64,000 bases of DNA from Mesorhizobium sp. (GTDB lineage Bacteria; Pseudomonadota; Alphaproteobacteria; Rhizobiales; Rhizobiaceae): assembly GCF_024710845.1 (NCBI RefSeq), contig NZ_JANJTZ010000039.1:1-64000 (forward strand), written 5' to 3'. Positions 24,088 to 34,408 of the stretch are shown here, piece by piece. A program made the translations under genes and the position numbers. The notes beneath the pieces were generated by a model. It was not told the DNA's origin, did no database searches, and saw only the letters and a list, made by a program, of their open reading frames with translations. How positions within the stretch are numbered: position 1 is the stretch's first letter; each line of letters opens with the position of its first letter.

Positions 24088-25737
24088 ATGAGCAACACGG
24101 ATATGAGGAAACCCGAGGGAAGCCGCCGGCGAGTCGACGTGATCGTGGTCGGGGCGGGCTTCGCAGGCATGTATGCGACCTACCGCTTCCGCGAGATGGG
24201 GAAGTCGGTGGTCGGGGTCGAGGCAGCCGGTGATGTCGGCGGCGTGTGGTACTGGAACCGCTATCCCGGCGCACGCTGCGACCTGATGAGCGTAGACTAC
24301 AGCTACGGATTTTCCGAGGAGATCCAGCAGGAATGGACCTGGTCGGAACAGTTCGCTTCGCAGGAGGAGATCCTCGCCTACGCGAATTTCGTCGCCGACA
24401 GGCTGGACCTCCGCAAGAACTTCAAGTTCAACACGCGCGTCGTCAGCGCCATCTGGGACGACACCGCGAGGCTCTGGCGCGCGACGACCGACGGCGGCGA
24501 GATCCTCGAGGCGCCCTTCTGCATCATGTCGACCGGCCCGCTGTCGATCCCGAAGGATCCCGACATTGCCGGCATCGACCGGTTCAAGGGCCAGCTCCTG
24601 CGCGCGCAGAAGTGGCCCCACGAGCCTGTCAGCTTCGAAGGCAAGCGCGTAGGCGTCATCGGAACCGGCTCGACCGGCATCCAGATCATCCAGACGGTCG
24701 GCAGGCAGGCGGCCGAGCTCTTCGTCTTCCAGCGCACGCCGAGCTTCACTCTGCCGATGCGCAATCACAAGCTTGAGCCCGACTACATCGCCGAGATGAA
24801 GCGCCACTATCCGGCGATGCGCGAAGCCATGCGCAACAACCCGACCGGCGGCACGCGGCCAGCGACGTCGCGGCCCTATTTCAGCCTGCCGCCGTCACAG
24901 CGCCGCCAAGCCATGGAACAGGCCTGGATCAATGGCGGGCATACGTTCCTCGGATCCTTCGCGGATCTGCTGACGAACCAGGAAGCCAACGACCAGGTCG
25001 CCGACTTCGTGCGCGAGAAGATCGGGGAAATCGTCAAGGATCCGAAGATCGCCGAGGCGCTCAAGCCCCGCGGCTACCCGATCTTCGCACGGCGGCCCTG
25101 CCTGGATACGCAATATTACGAGACCTACAACCTGCCGAACGTCCATCTCGTTGATGTTGCGGCGGACCCGATCATGGAAATCACCGAGAAAGGCATACGC
25201 ACGCAGTCCGGCGAGACCGAACTCGACATCCTCATCTTCGCCACCGGATACGACGCTTTGACCGGGGCGCTGCTGGCCTTCGACGTGGTCGGCCGCAATG
25301 GGCGCACCTTGAAGGAGAAGTGGAAGAGCGGGGCTCGCTCTCACCTCGGCATCATGATCGAGGGCTTTCCCAACCTGTTCGCGACCGGTGGCCCGAACGG
25401 CCCGGCCGCGCTCGCCAACCTCATCACCATCGCCGAACACGACGTCGACTGGATCGCCGACATGATCACCTACATGGAGGCGAACGGCCTGGCGACCGTG
25501 GAGCCGACGCTCGAGGCCGAGGAAGCCTGGATGAAGCTGGTCGTGTCGCTCGCTGAGCGCTCACTCATCCGCAAGGCGAACACCTGGTGGGTCGGCGCCA
25601 ATGTGAAGGGCAAGCCGCAAGGCCTGACGATGTTCCTCGGCGGGTTCCATAAGTACCGGGAACTCTGTGCGGCCGCCGCTCAGGACCGTTCTTCCCAGTT
25701 CGTCTTCGACCGGGCGCTGGAAAGCGCCGCGGCCTGA
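24088..25737 (+). CDS. Flavin-containing monooxygenase, Baeyer-Villiger type
   Basis: A 549-residue FAD/NADPH monooxygenase closely patterned on phenylacetone and cyclohexanone monooxygenases. FAD motif GAGFAG is at residues 22-27, followed by WYWNRYPGARCD. The NADPH motif GTGSTG is at 192-197. ATGYDALTGALLAFD and GGFHKYRELC are family blocks. The Arg that contacts the flavin peroxide aligns within RRPCLDTQYYE. The usual fingerprint FxGxxxHxxxWP reads FKGQLLRAQKWP (166-177), with Arg for His. It should turn a ketone into an ester or lactone. The ATG at 24088 follows AGAAGG; an upstream ATG at 24055 is less likely. Confidence 0.9.
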   Translation: MSNTDMRKPEGSRRRVDVIVVGAGFAGMYATYRFREMGKSVVGVEAAGDVGGVWYWNRYPGARCDLMSVDYSYGFSEEIQQEWTWSEQFASQEEILAYANFVADRLDLRKNFKFNTRVVSAIWDDTARLWRATTDGGEILEAPFCIMSTGPLSIPKDPDIAGIDRFKGQLLRAQKWPHEPVSFEGKRVGVIGTGSTGIQIIQTVGRQAAELFVFQRTPSFTLPMRNHKLEPDYIAEMKRHYPAMREAMRNNPTGGTRPATSRPYFSLPPSQRRQAMEQAWINGGHTFLGSFADLLTNQEANDQVADFVREKIGEIVKDPKIAEALKPRGYPIFARRPCLDTQYYETYNLPNVHLVDVAADPIMEITEKGIRTQSGETELDILIFATGYDALTGALLAFDVVGRNGRTLKEKWKSGARSHLGIMIEGFPNLFATGGPNGPAALANLITIAEHDVDWIADMITYMEANGLATVEPTLEAEEAWMKLVVSLAERSLIRKANTWWVGANVKGKPQGLTMFLGGFHKYRELCAAAAQDRSSQFVFDRALESAAA

Positions 25738-25785
25738 CGGCCGTCTGCAAATCATCAGCCGGGGGAGCGAACCGGCAATCCACGA

Positions 25786-25810
25786 AAGCCGCTGTCGATG
25801 ACAGCGGCTT
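25786..25810 (+). terminator. Hairpin after the monooxygenase gene
   Basis: AAGCCGCTGTC-GAT-GACAGCGGCTT forms a perfect 11-bp stem with a 3-base loop, 49 bp past the stop codon. There is no T-run, so termination may be weak or Rho-assisted; it may instead protect the mRNA end. Confidence 0.5.
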
Positions 25811-26225
25811 CATGGGAAGCGCTTAGACAGCGTAGCCCGGGCCGGAACGTCATACGTCCGGCTGAAGGCGGTGACGCGGGACGCGCGTTCCCGCGATCTT
25901 ACTATTCAGGGGCGCGGCGCCAGCCCTCCTGCTTGGCCTGCCTCCCGCGTCGCACTTCTCCGCTTCGGCGAGACCCTTTCGATCCCCCTGCCTTTGCCCG
26001 AAATGCCGGCTGTCGCGACCAGGCGGTCTGCCGCCTTTCGCCGACGCGCAGCGCTTCTGCTTCATGCGGGCTCTCCTGCTTTCGTGCTCCCGCGGCAAAC
26101 GCGGACGATCCGCCCCATTACCTAAACCGGGATTTCGTTTGACATTCGATTGTGGTTCGAAATAGCTTTCCATTCGCGCGAAACGACAGCGACTATGCTG
26201 CATTGCGAAAGCGCCGGGAGGGAAT
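25811..26225. other. Upstream region of the glp operon
   Basis: No gene is seen. A possible promoter for glpD has TTGACA at 26139-26144 and a poor -10 about 17 bp later (ATAGCT). The sequence TTCGATTGTGGTTCGAA between them contains two TTCG half-sites in an AT-richer context. That could be a DeoR/GlpR-type operator, but this is a guess. Confidence 0.35.
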
Positions 26226-27749
26226 GTGCTCGAAGGCGTGCGTGACATCTTCGTCATAGGCGGCGGCATCAACGGATGCGGCATCGCGCGGGATGCTGTC
26301 GGCCGGGGCTATTCCGTCTATCTGGCTGAGATGAATGATCTTGCCAGCGGCACGTCGTCCGGCTCGACCAAGCTCATCCATGGCGGCCTGCGCTATCTTG
26401 AGTTCTACGAATTCCGCCTGGTGCGCGAGGCGCTGATGGAGCGCGAGGTGCTCTGGAGGATGGCGCCGCACATCATCTGGCCGATGCGCTTCGTCCTGCC
26501 CTACCACAAGGGCATCCGTCCCGCCTGGCTGATCCGGCTGGGCCTGTTCCTCTACGACCATATCGGCGGGCGCAAGCTTTTGCCGGCCACCCGCACGCTC
26601 GACATGCGCCAGGATCCGGCGGGCAAGCCGCTGAAGCCGCTGTTCACCAAGGCGTTCGAATATTCCGATGGCTGGGTCAATGATGCCCGCCTCGTCGTTC
26701 TCAATGCGCGGGACGCGGCCGACCGCGGCGCGACGATCCGCACGCGTGCGAAGGTCGTCAGCGCGCGGCGCGACGGGGCGCTGTGGCGCATCACGGTCGA
26801 AGACACGCGCACCGGAGAGACCGAAGAGGTCAGCGCACGCCTCCTGGTCAATGCCGCCGGCCCCTGGGTCGACAAGGTGCTGTCCGCGACGGTTGGACAA
26901 AACGACGTCCACAACGTGCGGCTGGTCCAGGGCAGCCACATCGTCGTCCGCAAGAAGTTCTCCGATCCGCGCGCCTATTTCTTCCAGAACCGCGACGGCC
27001 GCATCATCTTCGCGATCCCCTACGAAGAGGACTTCACGCTGATCGGCACCACCGACCAGGATTATCAGGGCGATCCGGCCAAGGTGGCGATCACCGACAG
27101 GGAGATCGATTACCTGTGCGATGCGGCGAGCGAATATTTCACCGAGCCTGTCCGCCGCGCCGATATCGTCTGGACCTATTCCGCGGTCAGGCCGCTGTTC
27201 GACGACGGCGCCTCGAAGGCGCAGGAGGCGACGCGCGACTATGTGCTGAAGGCCGAGGCCGGCGACGGGCAGGCGCCCCTGATCAATGCCTTCGGTGGCA
27301 AGATCACGACCTATCGCCGGCTGGCGGAATCGATGCTGGAGAAGATCGAGGGCTATATCGGCCGCAAAGGCAAGCCGTGGACGGCGACCGCGCCGCTTCC
27401 AGGTGGTGATTTCGCCGCCACCGAGTTCGACGCGCAGGTGTCGTCCCTCAAGCGGGACTATCCCTTTCTCGACCAGCGCCTGGCGAAGCGCCTGGCGCGG
27501 CTCTACGGCACGCGGGCGCGGGCGATCCTGGGCCTTGCCAAGTCGCTCGCCGATCTCGGACGCAGTTTTGGTGCCGACCTCTACGAGGCGGAAGTGCGCT
27601 ATCTTGTCGAAAAGGAATGGGCGGTCACCGCCGACGACGTGCTGTGGCGCCGGACCAAGCGCGGACTGCATCTCGGCGCGGAAGAAAAAGCCGCACTCGA
27701 GAAATATCTGAACGAATCGGGAGGACGTCGGCACACCGCCGCCGCGTGA
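26226..27749 (+). CDS. glpD: Glycerol-3-phosphate dehydrogenase, FAD-dependent
   Basis: A 507-residue membrane-associated flavoenzyme that oxidises sn-glycerol 3-phosphate to dihydroxyacetone phosphate and passes electrons to quinone. FAD motif GGGINGCGIARDAVGRG lies near residue 12. The family block TSSGSTKLIHGGLRYLE follows, with SARLLVNAAGPWVD in the middle and FGGKITTYRRLAE near residue 358. It starts at a GTG after GGGAGGGAAT. The next six genes encode the rhizobial glycerol ABC importer, so uptake and oxidation are one operon. No glpK or glpR lies in the window. Confidence 0.95.
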   Translation: MLEGVRDIFVIGGGINGCGIARDAVGRGYSVYLAEMNDLASGTSSGSTKLIHGGLRYLEFYEFRLVREALMEREVLWRMAPHIIWPMRFVLPYHKGIRPAWLIRLGLFLYDHIGGRKLLPATRTLDMRQDPAGKPLKPLFTKAFEYSDGWVNDARLVVLNARDAADRGATIRTRAKVVSARRDGALWRITVEDTRTGETEEVSARLLVNAAGPWVDKVLSATVGQNDVHNVRLVQGSHIVVRKKFSDPRAYFFQNRDGRIIFAIPYEEDFTLIGTTDQDYQGDPAKVAITDREIDYLCDAASEYFTEPVRRADIVWTYSAVRPLFDDGASKAQEATRDYVLKAEAGDGQAPLINAFGGKITTYRRLAESMLEKIEGYIGRKGKPWTATAPLPGGDFAATEFDAQVSSLKRDYPFLDQRLAKRLARLYGTRARAILGLAKSLADLGRSFGADLYEAEVRYLVEKEWAVTADDVLWRRTKRGLHLGAEEKAALEKYLNESGGRRHTAAA

Positions 27750-27786
27750 GAAGCGACATCAGGCAATAGACCTCGGAGGAGGGTCC

Positions 27787-28866
27787 ATGCTCGAACTGCG
27801 CAACATATCGAAGACTGTCGGCGCCGAGACTCATATCAGCGACGTCTCGCTGACGCTCGCGCATGGCAGCCTCAACGTCCTTCTGGGGCCGACACTCTCC
27901 GGCAAGACCAGCCTGATGCGGCTGATGGCCGGCCTCGACGTGCCGACTTCGGGATCGGTCTGGTTCGACGGCAAGGACGTGACGGGCGTGGCAGTGCAGA
28001 AGCGCAACGTCGCCATGGTCTACCAGCAGTTCATCAACTACCCGGCAATGACCGTCTACGAGAACATTGCTTCGCCGCTCAGGGTCGCCGGCAAGGACGG
28101 CGCCACGATCGACCGCGAGGTGCGCAAGGCAGCCGACCTGTTGCGGCTGACGCCCTATCTCGACCGCACGCCGCTCAACCTCTCGGGTGGGCAGCAGCAA
28201 CGCACTGCGCTCGCGCGCGCCATCGTGAAGAACGCCTCGCTGGTGCTGCTCGACGAACCGCTCGCCAATCTCGACTACAAGCTGCGCGAGGAGTTGCGCG
28301 CCGAACTGCCGAAGATCTTCGCCGCTTCCGGCACCATCTTCGTCTATGCCACGACGGAGCCATCGGAGGCGTTGCTGCTCGGCGGCCACACCGCCACGCT
28401 GTCGGAAGGACGCATCACCCAGTTCGGCCCGACGATCGAGGTGTTCCGCAAGCCGGCCGACCTCGTCACCGCCATGACCTTCTCCGATCCGCCGCTCAAC
28501 ACGATCGTGCTGTCCAAGCGCGACGCGGCGTTCCAGCTTGATGGTGGGGTGAACCTCCCTGTTCCGGCGTCTCTCGCCGGGATCGCTGACGGAGCCTATA
28601 CCGTCAGCTTTCAGCCCCACCATCTTTCTTTATCCCCCCGCTATCCCGACGCGGTGCCGGTCAAGGTCAAGGTGTTCGCGACCGAGATCACCGGCTCGGA
28701 GAGTTTCGTCCATGTCGACTTCGCCGATGCCCGCTGGGTGATGCTGGCCCCGGGCGTGCATGATTTCGAGCCGGACGAGACGATCGAGATCTACATCGAT
28801 ACGCGGCATCTGCTGGTGTTCGGCGCCGACGGGCGCGCGGCCGCACCACGGCAATTGGCGGCGTGA
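27787..28866 (+). CDS. glpS: Glycerol ABC importer ATP-binding protein GlpS
   Basis: A 359-residue ATPase of the MalK/UgpC class. Walker A here is GPTLSGKTSLMRL, with Leu-Ser in place of the usual Gly-Cys-Gly. The signature is LSGGQQQRTALAR and Walker B VLLDEPLANLDYKLRE. The switch region reads YATTEPSEAL, where most family members have a His-Asp pair. A regulatory OB-like domain follows residue 240. It is one of two different ATPases of the glpSTPQUV system and probably pairs with GlpT. The non-standard A and H motifs suggest it may be the degenerate half. Confidence 0.9.
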   Translation: MLELRNISKTVGAETHISDVSLTLAHGSLNVLLGPTLSGKTSLMRLMAGLDVPTSGSVWFDGKDVTGVAVQKRNVAMVYQQFINYPAMTVYENIASPLRVAGKDGATIDREVRKAADLLRLTPYLDRTPLNLSGGQQQRTALARAIVKNASLVLLDEPLANLDYKLREELRAELPKIFAASGTIFVYATTEPSEALLLGGHTATLSEGRITQFGPTIEVFRKPADLVTAMTFSDPPLNTIVLSKRDAAFQLDGGVNLPVPASLAGIADGAYTVSFQPHHLSLSPRYPDAVPVKVKVFATEITGSESFVHVDFADARWVMLAPGVHDFEPDETIEIYIDTRHLLVFGADGRAAAPRQLAA

Positions 28867-28873
28867 GGCGATC

Positions 28874-29947
28874 ATGGCACGCATCGACATCGACCACATC
28901 CGCCACGCCTACGGGCCGAATCCGAAGGCGCCGAAGGATTATGCGCTGAAGGAGGTGCACCACACGTTCGAGGACGGTGGGGCTTATGCGCTGCTCGGAC
29001 CCTCGGGCTGCGGCAAGACCACGCTGCTCAACATCATGTCGGGACTGGTGGAACCGTCCGAGGGCCGCATCCTGTTCGACGGTCGCGATGTGACCAGGCT
29101 TTCGACCCAGGAGCGCAATATCGCGCAGGTGTTCCAGTTCCCGGTCATCTACGACACGATGACGGTCTACGACAATCTTGCCTTCCCGCTGCGCAACCGC
29201 GGCGTGCCGGAGGCCGAGGTCGACCGCAAGGTGCGCGAGATCATCGCCATGATCGACCTGGAGAAATGGTCCAGACGCAAGGCGCGGGGGCTCACCGCCG
29301 ACCAGAAGCAGAAGATCTCGCTCGGTCGCGGGCTGGTGCGCTCGGACGTCAACGCGATTCTGTTCGACGAACCGCTGACCGTCATCGATCCGCACATGAA
29401 ATGGCAGCTGCGCTCGCAGCTGAAGCAATTGCACCGCCGCTTCGGCTACACGATGATCTATGTCACCCACGACCAGACGGAGGCACTGTCCTTCGCCGAC
29501 AAGGTGGTGGTGATGTTCGAGGGCGAGACCGTGCAGATCGGCACGCCCGCGGAGCTTTTCGAGCGGCCGCGTCACACCTTCGTCGGCTATTTCATCGGTT
29601 CACCCGGCATGAACGTCATGCCGGCGGCGATCGACGGCACGAGTGCCAGGGTCGGCTCTCAGGTCATCGCACTGCCCGGCAGACCGGCGGCCCCGTCGGG
29701 AAGCATCGAGCTTGGCATCCGGCCGGAATTCGTCCGCCTCGGACGCGAGGGCATGCCGGTCACGATCGAAAAGATCGAGGACGTCGGCCGTCACCGCATT
29801 GTCCGCACCAGGCTCGAAGGGCGCGATCTCGCGGCCATCGTACCGGAGGACGGCGACATTCCGGCCGATCCGCGGGTCGCGTTCGACCCCGCCGGGATCA
29901 ACATCTATGCGGATTCCTGGCGCGTCGACTACGGGAGCGCGGCATGA
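28874..29947 (+). CDS. glpT: Glycerol ABC importer ATP-binding protein GlpT
   Basis: A 357-residue ATPase with a canonical Walker A (GPSGCGKTTLLN), Walker B (ILFDEPLTVIDPHMKW) and switch histidine (VTHDQTEAL). The signature region reads LTADQKQKISLGRGL, clearly diverged from LSGGQ. So GlpS has an intact signature with an altered A loop, and GlpT the reverse. This fits a heterodimer with composite ATP sites. The ATG at 28874 lies 7 bp after glpS, and the stop overlaps the glpP ATG by 4 bp. Confidence 0.9.
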   Translation: MARIDIDHIRHAYGPNPKAPKDYALKEVHHTFEDGGAYALLGPSGCGKTTLLNIMSGLVEPSEGRILFDGRDVTRLSTQERNIAQVFQFPVIYDTMTVYDNLAFPLRNRGVPEAEVDRKVREIIAMIDLEKWSRRKARGLTADQKQKISLGRGLVRSDVNAILFDEPLTVIDPHMKWQLRSQLKQLHRRFGYTMIYVTHDQTEALSFADKVVVMFEGETVQIGTPAELFERPRHTFVGYFIGSPGMNVMPAAIDGTSARVGSQVIALPGRPAAPSGSIELGIRPEFVRLGREGMPVTIEKIEDVGRHRIVRTRLEGRDLAAIVPEDGDIPADPRVAFDPAGINIYADSWRVDYGSAA

Positions 29948-30810
29948 ACAAGACCTGGAACAACCGCGCCTGGTTCATGGTGCTGCCGGTACTGCTCTTG
30001 GTGGCCTTCTCGGCGGTGATCCCGCTGATGACCGTGGTCAACTATTCGGTCCAGGACACGTTCGGAAACAACCAGTTCTTCTGGGCGGGTGCCGAATGGT
30101 TCGAGGAGATGCTGACGTCGGACCGGTTCTGGCTCGCCATGGGCCGCAACCTGATCTTCTCCTTCATCATCCTCGTCATCGAGATCCCGCTCGGCATCTT
30201 CATCGCGCTCAACATGCCGCGCAAGGGCTGGGGGGTTCCGGTCTGCCTGGTGCTCATGGCGCTGCCGCTGCTGATCCCGTGGAACGTCGTCGGCACGATC
30301 TGGCAGGTCTTCGGCCGCGTCGACATCGGCCTGCTCGGCTATGTCGCGAATGCGCTCGGCTTTGACTACAACTATGTCAACGATCCGTTCGACGCCTGGG
30401 TGACGGTCATCGTCATGGACGTCTGGCACTGGACCAGCCTGGTCGTACTGCTCTGCTATGCCGGCCTCGTCTCGATCCCCGACGCCTACTACCAGGCGGC
30501 AAAGATCGACGGCGCGTCGCGCTGGGCGGTGTTCCGCTACATCCAGCTGCCGAAGATGAACCGGGTGCTCCTGATCGCGGTGCTGCTGCGCTTCATGGAC
30601 TCCTTCATGATCTACACGGAGCCCTTCGTCGTCACCGGCGGCGGGCCGGGCAACTCGACGACCTTCCTGTCGATCGATCTGGTCAAGATGGCGATCGGCC
30701 AGTTCGACCTCGGCCCGGCGGCCGCCATGTCGATCATCTACTTCCTGATCATCCTGCTCATGTCGTGGATCTTCTACACGGTCATGACCAACTACGACGC
30801 GGAGAAGTGA
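29944..30810 (+). CDS. glpP: Glycerol ABC importer permease GlpP
   Basis: A 288-residue inner-membrane permease of the MalF/UgpA type with about six membrane segments. The first is WFMVLPVLLLVAFSAVIPLM. The ATPase-docking loop reads YYQAAKIDGASRWAVFRYIQ. It starts with an ATG overlapping the glpT stop (ATGA). It should form the channel together with GlpQ. Confidence 0.93.
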   Translation: MNKTWNNRAWFMVLPVLLLVAFSAVIPLMTVVNYSVQDTFGNNQFFWAGAEWFEEMLTSDRFWLAMGRNLIFSFIILVIEIPLGIFIALNMPRKGWGVPVCLVLMALPLLIPWNVVGTIWQVFGRVDIGLLGYVANALGFDYNYVNDPFDAWVTVIVMDVWHWTSLVVLLCYAGLVSIPDAYYQAAKIDGASRWAVFRYIQLPKMNRVLLIAVLLRFMDSFMIYTEPFVVTGGGPGNSTTFLSIDLVKMAIGQFDLGPAAAMSIIYFLIILLMSWIFYTVMTNYDAEK

Positions 30811-30811
30811 G

Positions 30812-31714
30812 ATGCCCGCGCGCGACGAAACGATGAGCATGCGCGAGACGGCAACTGCGGCCTTGTCCGGGCGCGACGCGGAGATTGCCCGGCTGATGCG
30901 CCGGCGCGGCGCTGAGTCGCGCTTCTGGTGGATCGTGCCCACCGTCTACATCATTTTCCTGACGCTGCCGATCTACTGGCTCGTCAACATGAGCTTCAAG
31001 AGCAACCAGGAGATCCTCGGCGCCTTCTCGCTCTGGCCGCGGGACCCGACGCTGCGCAACTATGCGGTCATCTTCACCGACCCTTCCTGGTACAAGGGCT
31101 ACATCAACTCGATCATCTACGTCGTGATGAACACGGTGATCTCGGTCGCCGTCGCTTTGCCGGCCGCCTACGCTTTTTCGCGCTACCGCTTCCTTGGCGA
31201 CAAGCACCTGTTCTTCTGGCTTCTGACCAACCGCATGGCGCCGCCGGCGGTGTTCGCGCTGCCTTTCTTCCAGCTCTATTCGGCCTTCGGCCTGATCGAC
31301 ACGCATATCGCGGTGGCTCTGGCGCACTGCCTGTTCAATGTGCCGCTGGCGGTGTGGATCCTCGAAGGCTTCATGTCCGGCGTACCGAAGGAGATCGACG
31401 AGACCGCCTATATCGACGGCTACTCCTTCCCGCGCTTCTTCGTGAAGATCTTCATGCCGCTGATCGCGTCCGGCATCGGCGTCGCCGCCTTTTTCTGTTT
31501 CATGTTCTCGTGGGTGGAACTGCTGATCGCGCGCACACTGACGACGACGGATGCCAAGCCGATCGCCGCGATCATGACCCGCACGGTCTCGGCCTCCGGC
31601 CTCGACTGGGGCGTGCTGGCTGCGGCCGGCGTGCTCACCATCATCCCGGGCGCGCTCGTGATCTGGTTCGTCCGCAACTACATCGCCAAGGGCTTTGCCC
31701 TGGGGAGGGTGTGA
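30812..31714 (+). CDS. glpQ: Glycerol ABC importer permease GlpQ
   Basis: A 300-residue MalG-type permease. A cytoplasmic N-terminal stretch of about 45 residues (LMRRRGAESRFWW) precedes six hydrophobic segments. The docking loop reads EIDETAYIDGYSFPRFFVKI, and the protein ends FVRNYIAKGFALGRV, as in other members. It lies one base after glpP. The gene is followed not by glpU directly but by a palindromic repeat of about 117 bp. Confidence 0.93.
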   Translation: MPARDETMSMRETATAALSGRDAEIARLMRRRGAESRFWWIVPTVYIIFLTLPIYWLVNMSFKSNQEILGAFSLWPRDPTLRNYAVIFTDPSWYKGYINSIIYVVMNTVISVAVALPAAYAFSRYRFLGDKHLFFWLLTNRMAPPAVFALPFFQLYSAFGLIDTHIAVALAHCLFNVPLAVWILEGFMSGVPKEIDETAYIDGYSFPRFFVKIFMPLIASGIGVAAFFCFMFSWVELLIARTLTTTDAKPIAAIMTRTVSASGLDWGVLAAAGVLTIIPGALVIWFVRNYIAKGFALGRV

Positions 31715-31752
31715 TGGGCACTATCAAGAACGCGATCGACACCCCATCCACC

Positions 31753-31869
31753 GCCGTCATCCTCGGGCTTGACCCGAGGATCTACTGCGGCCGACGGGTG
31801 GCTTCGAGATCCCTCGCGGCCAATTGCCGAGGTCCGCAGATCATCGGGTCAAGCCCGAGGATGACGGCT
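31753..31869. repeat. Palindromic intergenic repeat inserted in the glp operon
   Basis: Two 31-bp arms, 31753-31783 and 31839-31869, are inverted copies with one mismatch. Each arm itself contains a hairpin (CCTCGGG-CTTGA-CCCGAGG). Peptides such as VILGLDPRI and IIGSSPRMT translated from it match the well-known repeated element of Hyphomicrobiales genomes. It lies between glpQ and glpU and can be read through in one frame from 31714 to 31896, so it need not stop translation. Confidence 0.85.
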
Positions 31870-31892
31870 GCGCTTATGGGGGAGCCGCCACT

Positions 31893-32300
31893 ATGAGCAC
31901 CACCCGCCGCTGGCAAATCCCGCTCGCCATCATCCTCGCCGTCTACGCCGCCGCCGCATGGCTCCTCATGTCCATGCTGCCGCTCAAGGACGGAGCCCGC
32001 GACTGGTATGCGCCCCTGGTCAAGAGCGGCTGGATGGCCTGGTCGTTCCCCAGCGCGATGTTCTTCCTGACCATCGCGCTGTTCCTGTCGCTGATGGCGG
32101 TGTGGGAATACGCCTCGCCCGGCGGCAATCCGCGCATCGGCGTCCTGCGCTTCGAGACGACGCGCGGCGACCGCCTGTTCATTTCGCTGCTCGGCAGCGC
32201 CTTCATCCATCTCGCTTGGCTGGGTCTGATCGGACCCAGCCTGTGGTGGGCTCTCGCTCTCTCCGTGGTCTACGCCGTTGGCGTATTTCGCTACGTATAG
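31893..32300 (+). CDS. glpU: Small membrane protein GlpU (DUF2160 family)
   Basis: A 135-residue membrane protein with about four hydrophobic segments, beginning WQIPLAIILAVYAAAAWLLM. It belongs to the DUF2160 group found in rhizobial glycerol importer operons between the permease and binding-protein genes. Its biochemical role is unknown; a structural or regulatory part in the transporter is assumed. GGGGGAG precedes the ATG at 31893. A longer in-frame start would lie inside the palindromic repeat and is rejected. Confidence 0.85.
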   Translation: MSTTRRWQIPLAIILAVYAAAAWLLMSMLPLKDGARDWYAPLVKSGWMAWSFPSAMFFLTIALFLSLMAVWEYASPGGNPRIGVLRFETTRGDRLFISLLGSAFIHLAWLGLIGPSLWWALALSVVYAVGVFRYV

Positions 32301-32314
32301 AGGGGGAAACTGTT

Positions 32315-32342
32315 GGAGCGGCGGCGTGCCGGCCGCCGCTCC
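32315..32342 (+). promoter_or_regulatory. Hairpin in the mRNA between glpU and glpV
   Basis: GGAGCGGCGG-(8 nt)-CCGCCGCTCC forms a 10-bp GC-only-but-two stem 32 bp before the glpV start. No T-run follows. Such hairpins upstream of binding-protein genes often stabilise that mRNA segment and raise its level; this role is inferred. Confidence 0.5.
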
Positions 32343-32374
32343 AGATCGCAACTGAAACCTTTGGGAGGAATACA

Positions 32375-34099
<1,725 letters not shown>

Positions 34100-34121
34100 G
34101 ATTGCCATCGCAGTGAAGACC

Positions 34122-34152
34122 GAGGAGGCGGCCTGGCCGCCTCCTCTTTTTT
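34122..34152 (+). terminator. Rho-independent terminator of the glp operon
   Basis: GAGGAGGCGGC-CTG-GCCGCCTCCTC followed by TTTTTT: an 11-bp perfect stem with a T6 run, 22 bp after the glpV stop. Confidence 0.92.
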
Positions 34153-34281
34153 GGATAGACAGCTGATCACGGACTGCCTAGCCAGATTTTCGGTAGCCGT
34201 GTGTGCGGCCCTCGCGGCTCGACCCCGCGCCTGACTGCCTTTCCTTCCACTCGCCTCGCCACATTCATTCATTTCCGGCGG

Positions 34282-34343
34282 TTGACTCCGCGGGCTCGTG
34301 GCCCTATGCCGCTGGTCATTCTATATTCTATATTCTATAGAAT
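34282..34343 (+). promoter_or_regulatory. Promoter with triple ATTCTAT repeat and ATTCTATAGAAT operator
   Basis: A possible -35 (TTGACT, 34282-34287) and weak -10 (TATGCC, 34305-34310) are 17 bp apart. Just downstream the heptamer ATTCTAT is repeated three times without gaps (34318-34338). The last copy forms the perfect palindrome ATTCTATAGAAT (34332-34343). An operator at the transcription start of the ABC/catabolic operon fits repression by the GntR/FCD regulator encoded inside it (37590). Confidence 0.55.
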
Positions 34344-34408
34344 GTAGCGAGACCCGCCGAGAGGACGCATCTGACCCTGATGCGGCGCGGCCAGTTTGGG
34401 AGGATCCT

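Noticed and set aside
31714-31896. Small frame of about 60 codons between glpQ and glpU
   Set aside because: Its sequence is the translation of the palindromic repeat, so it is not counted as a gene.
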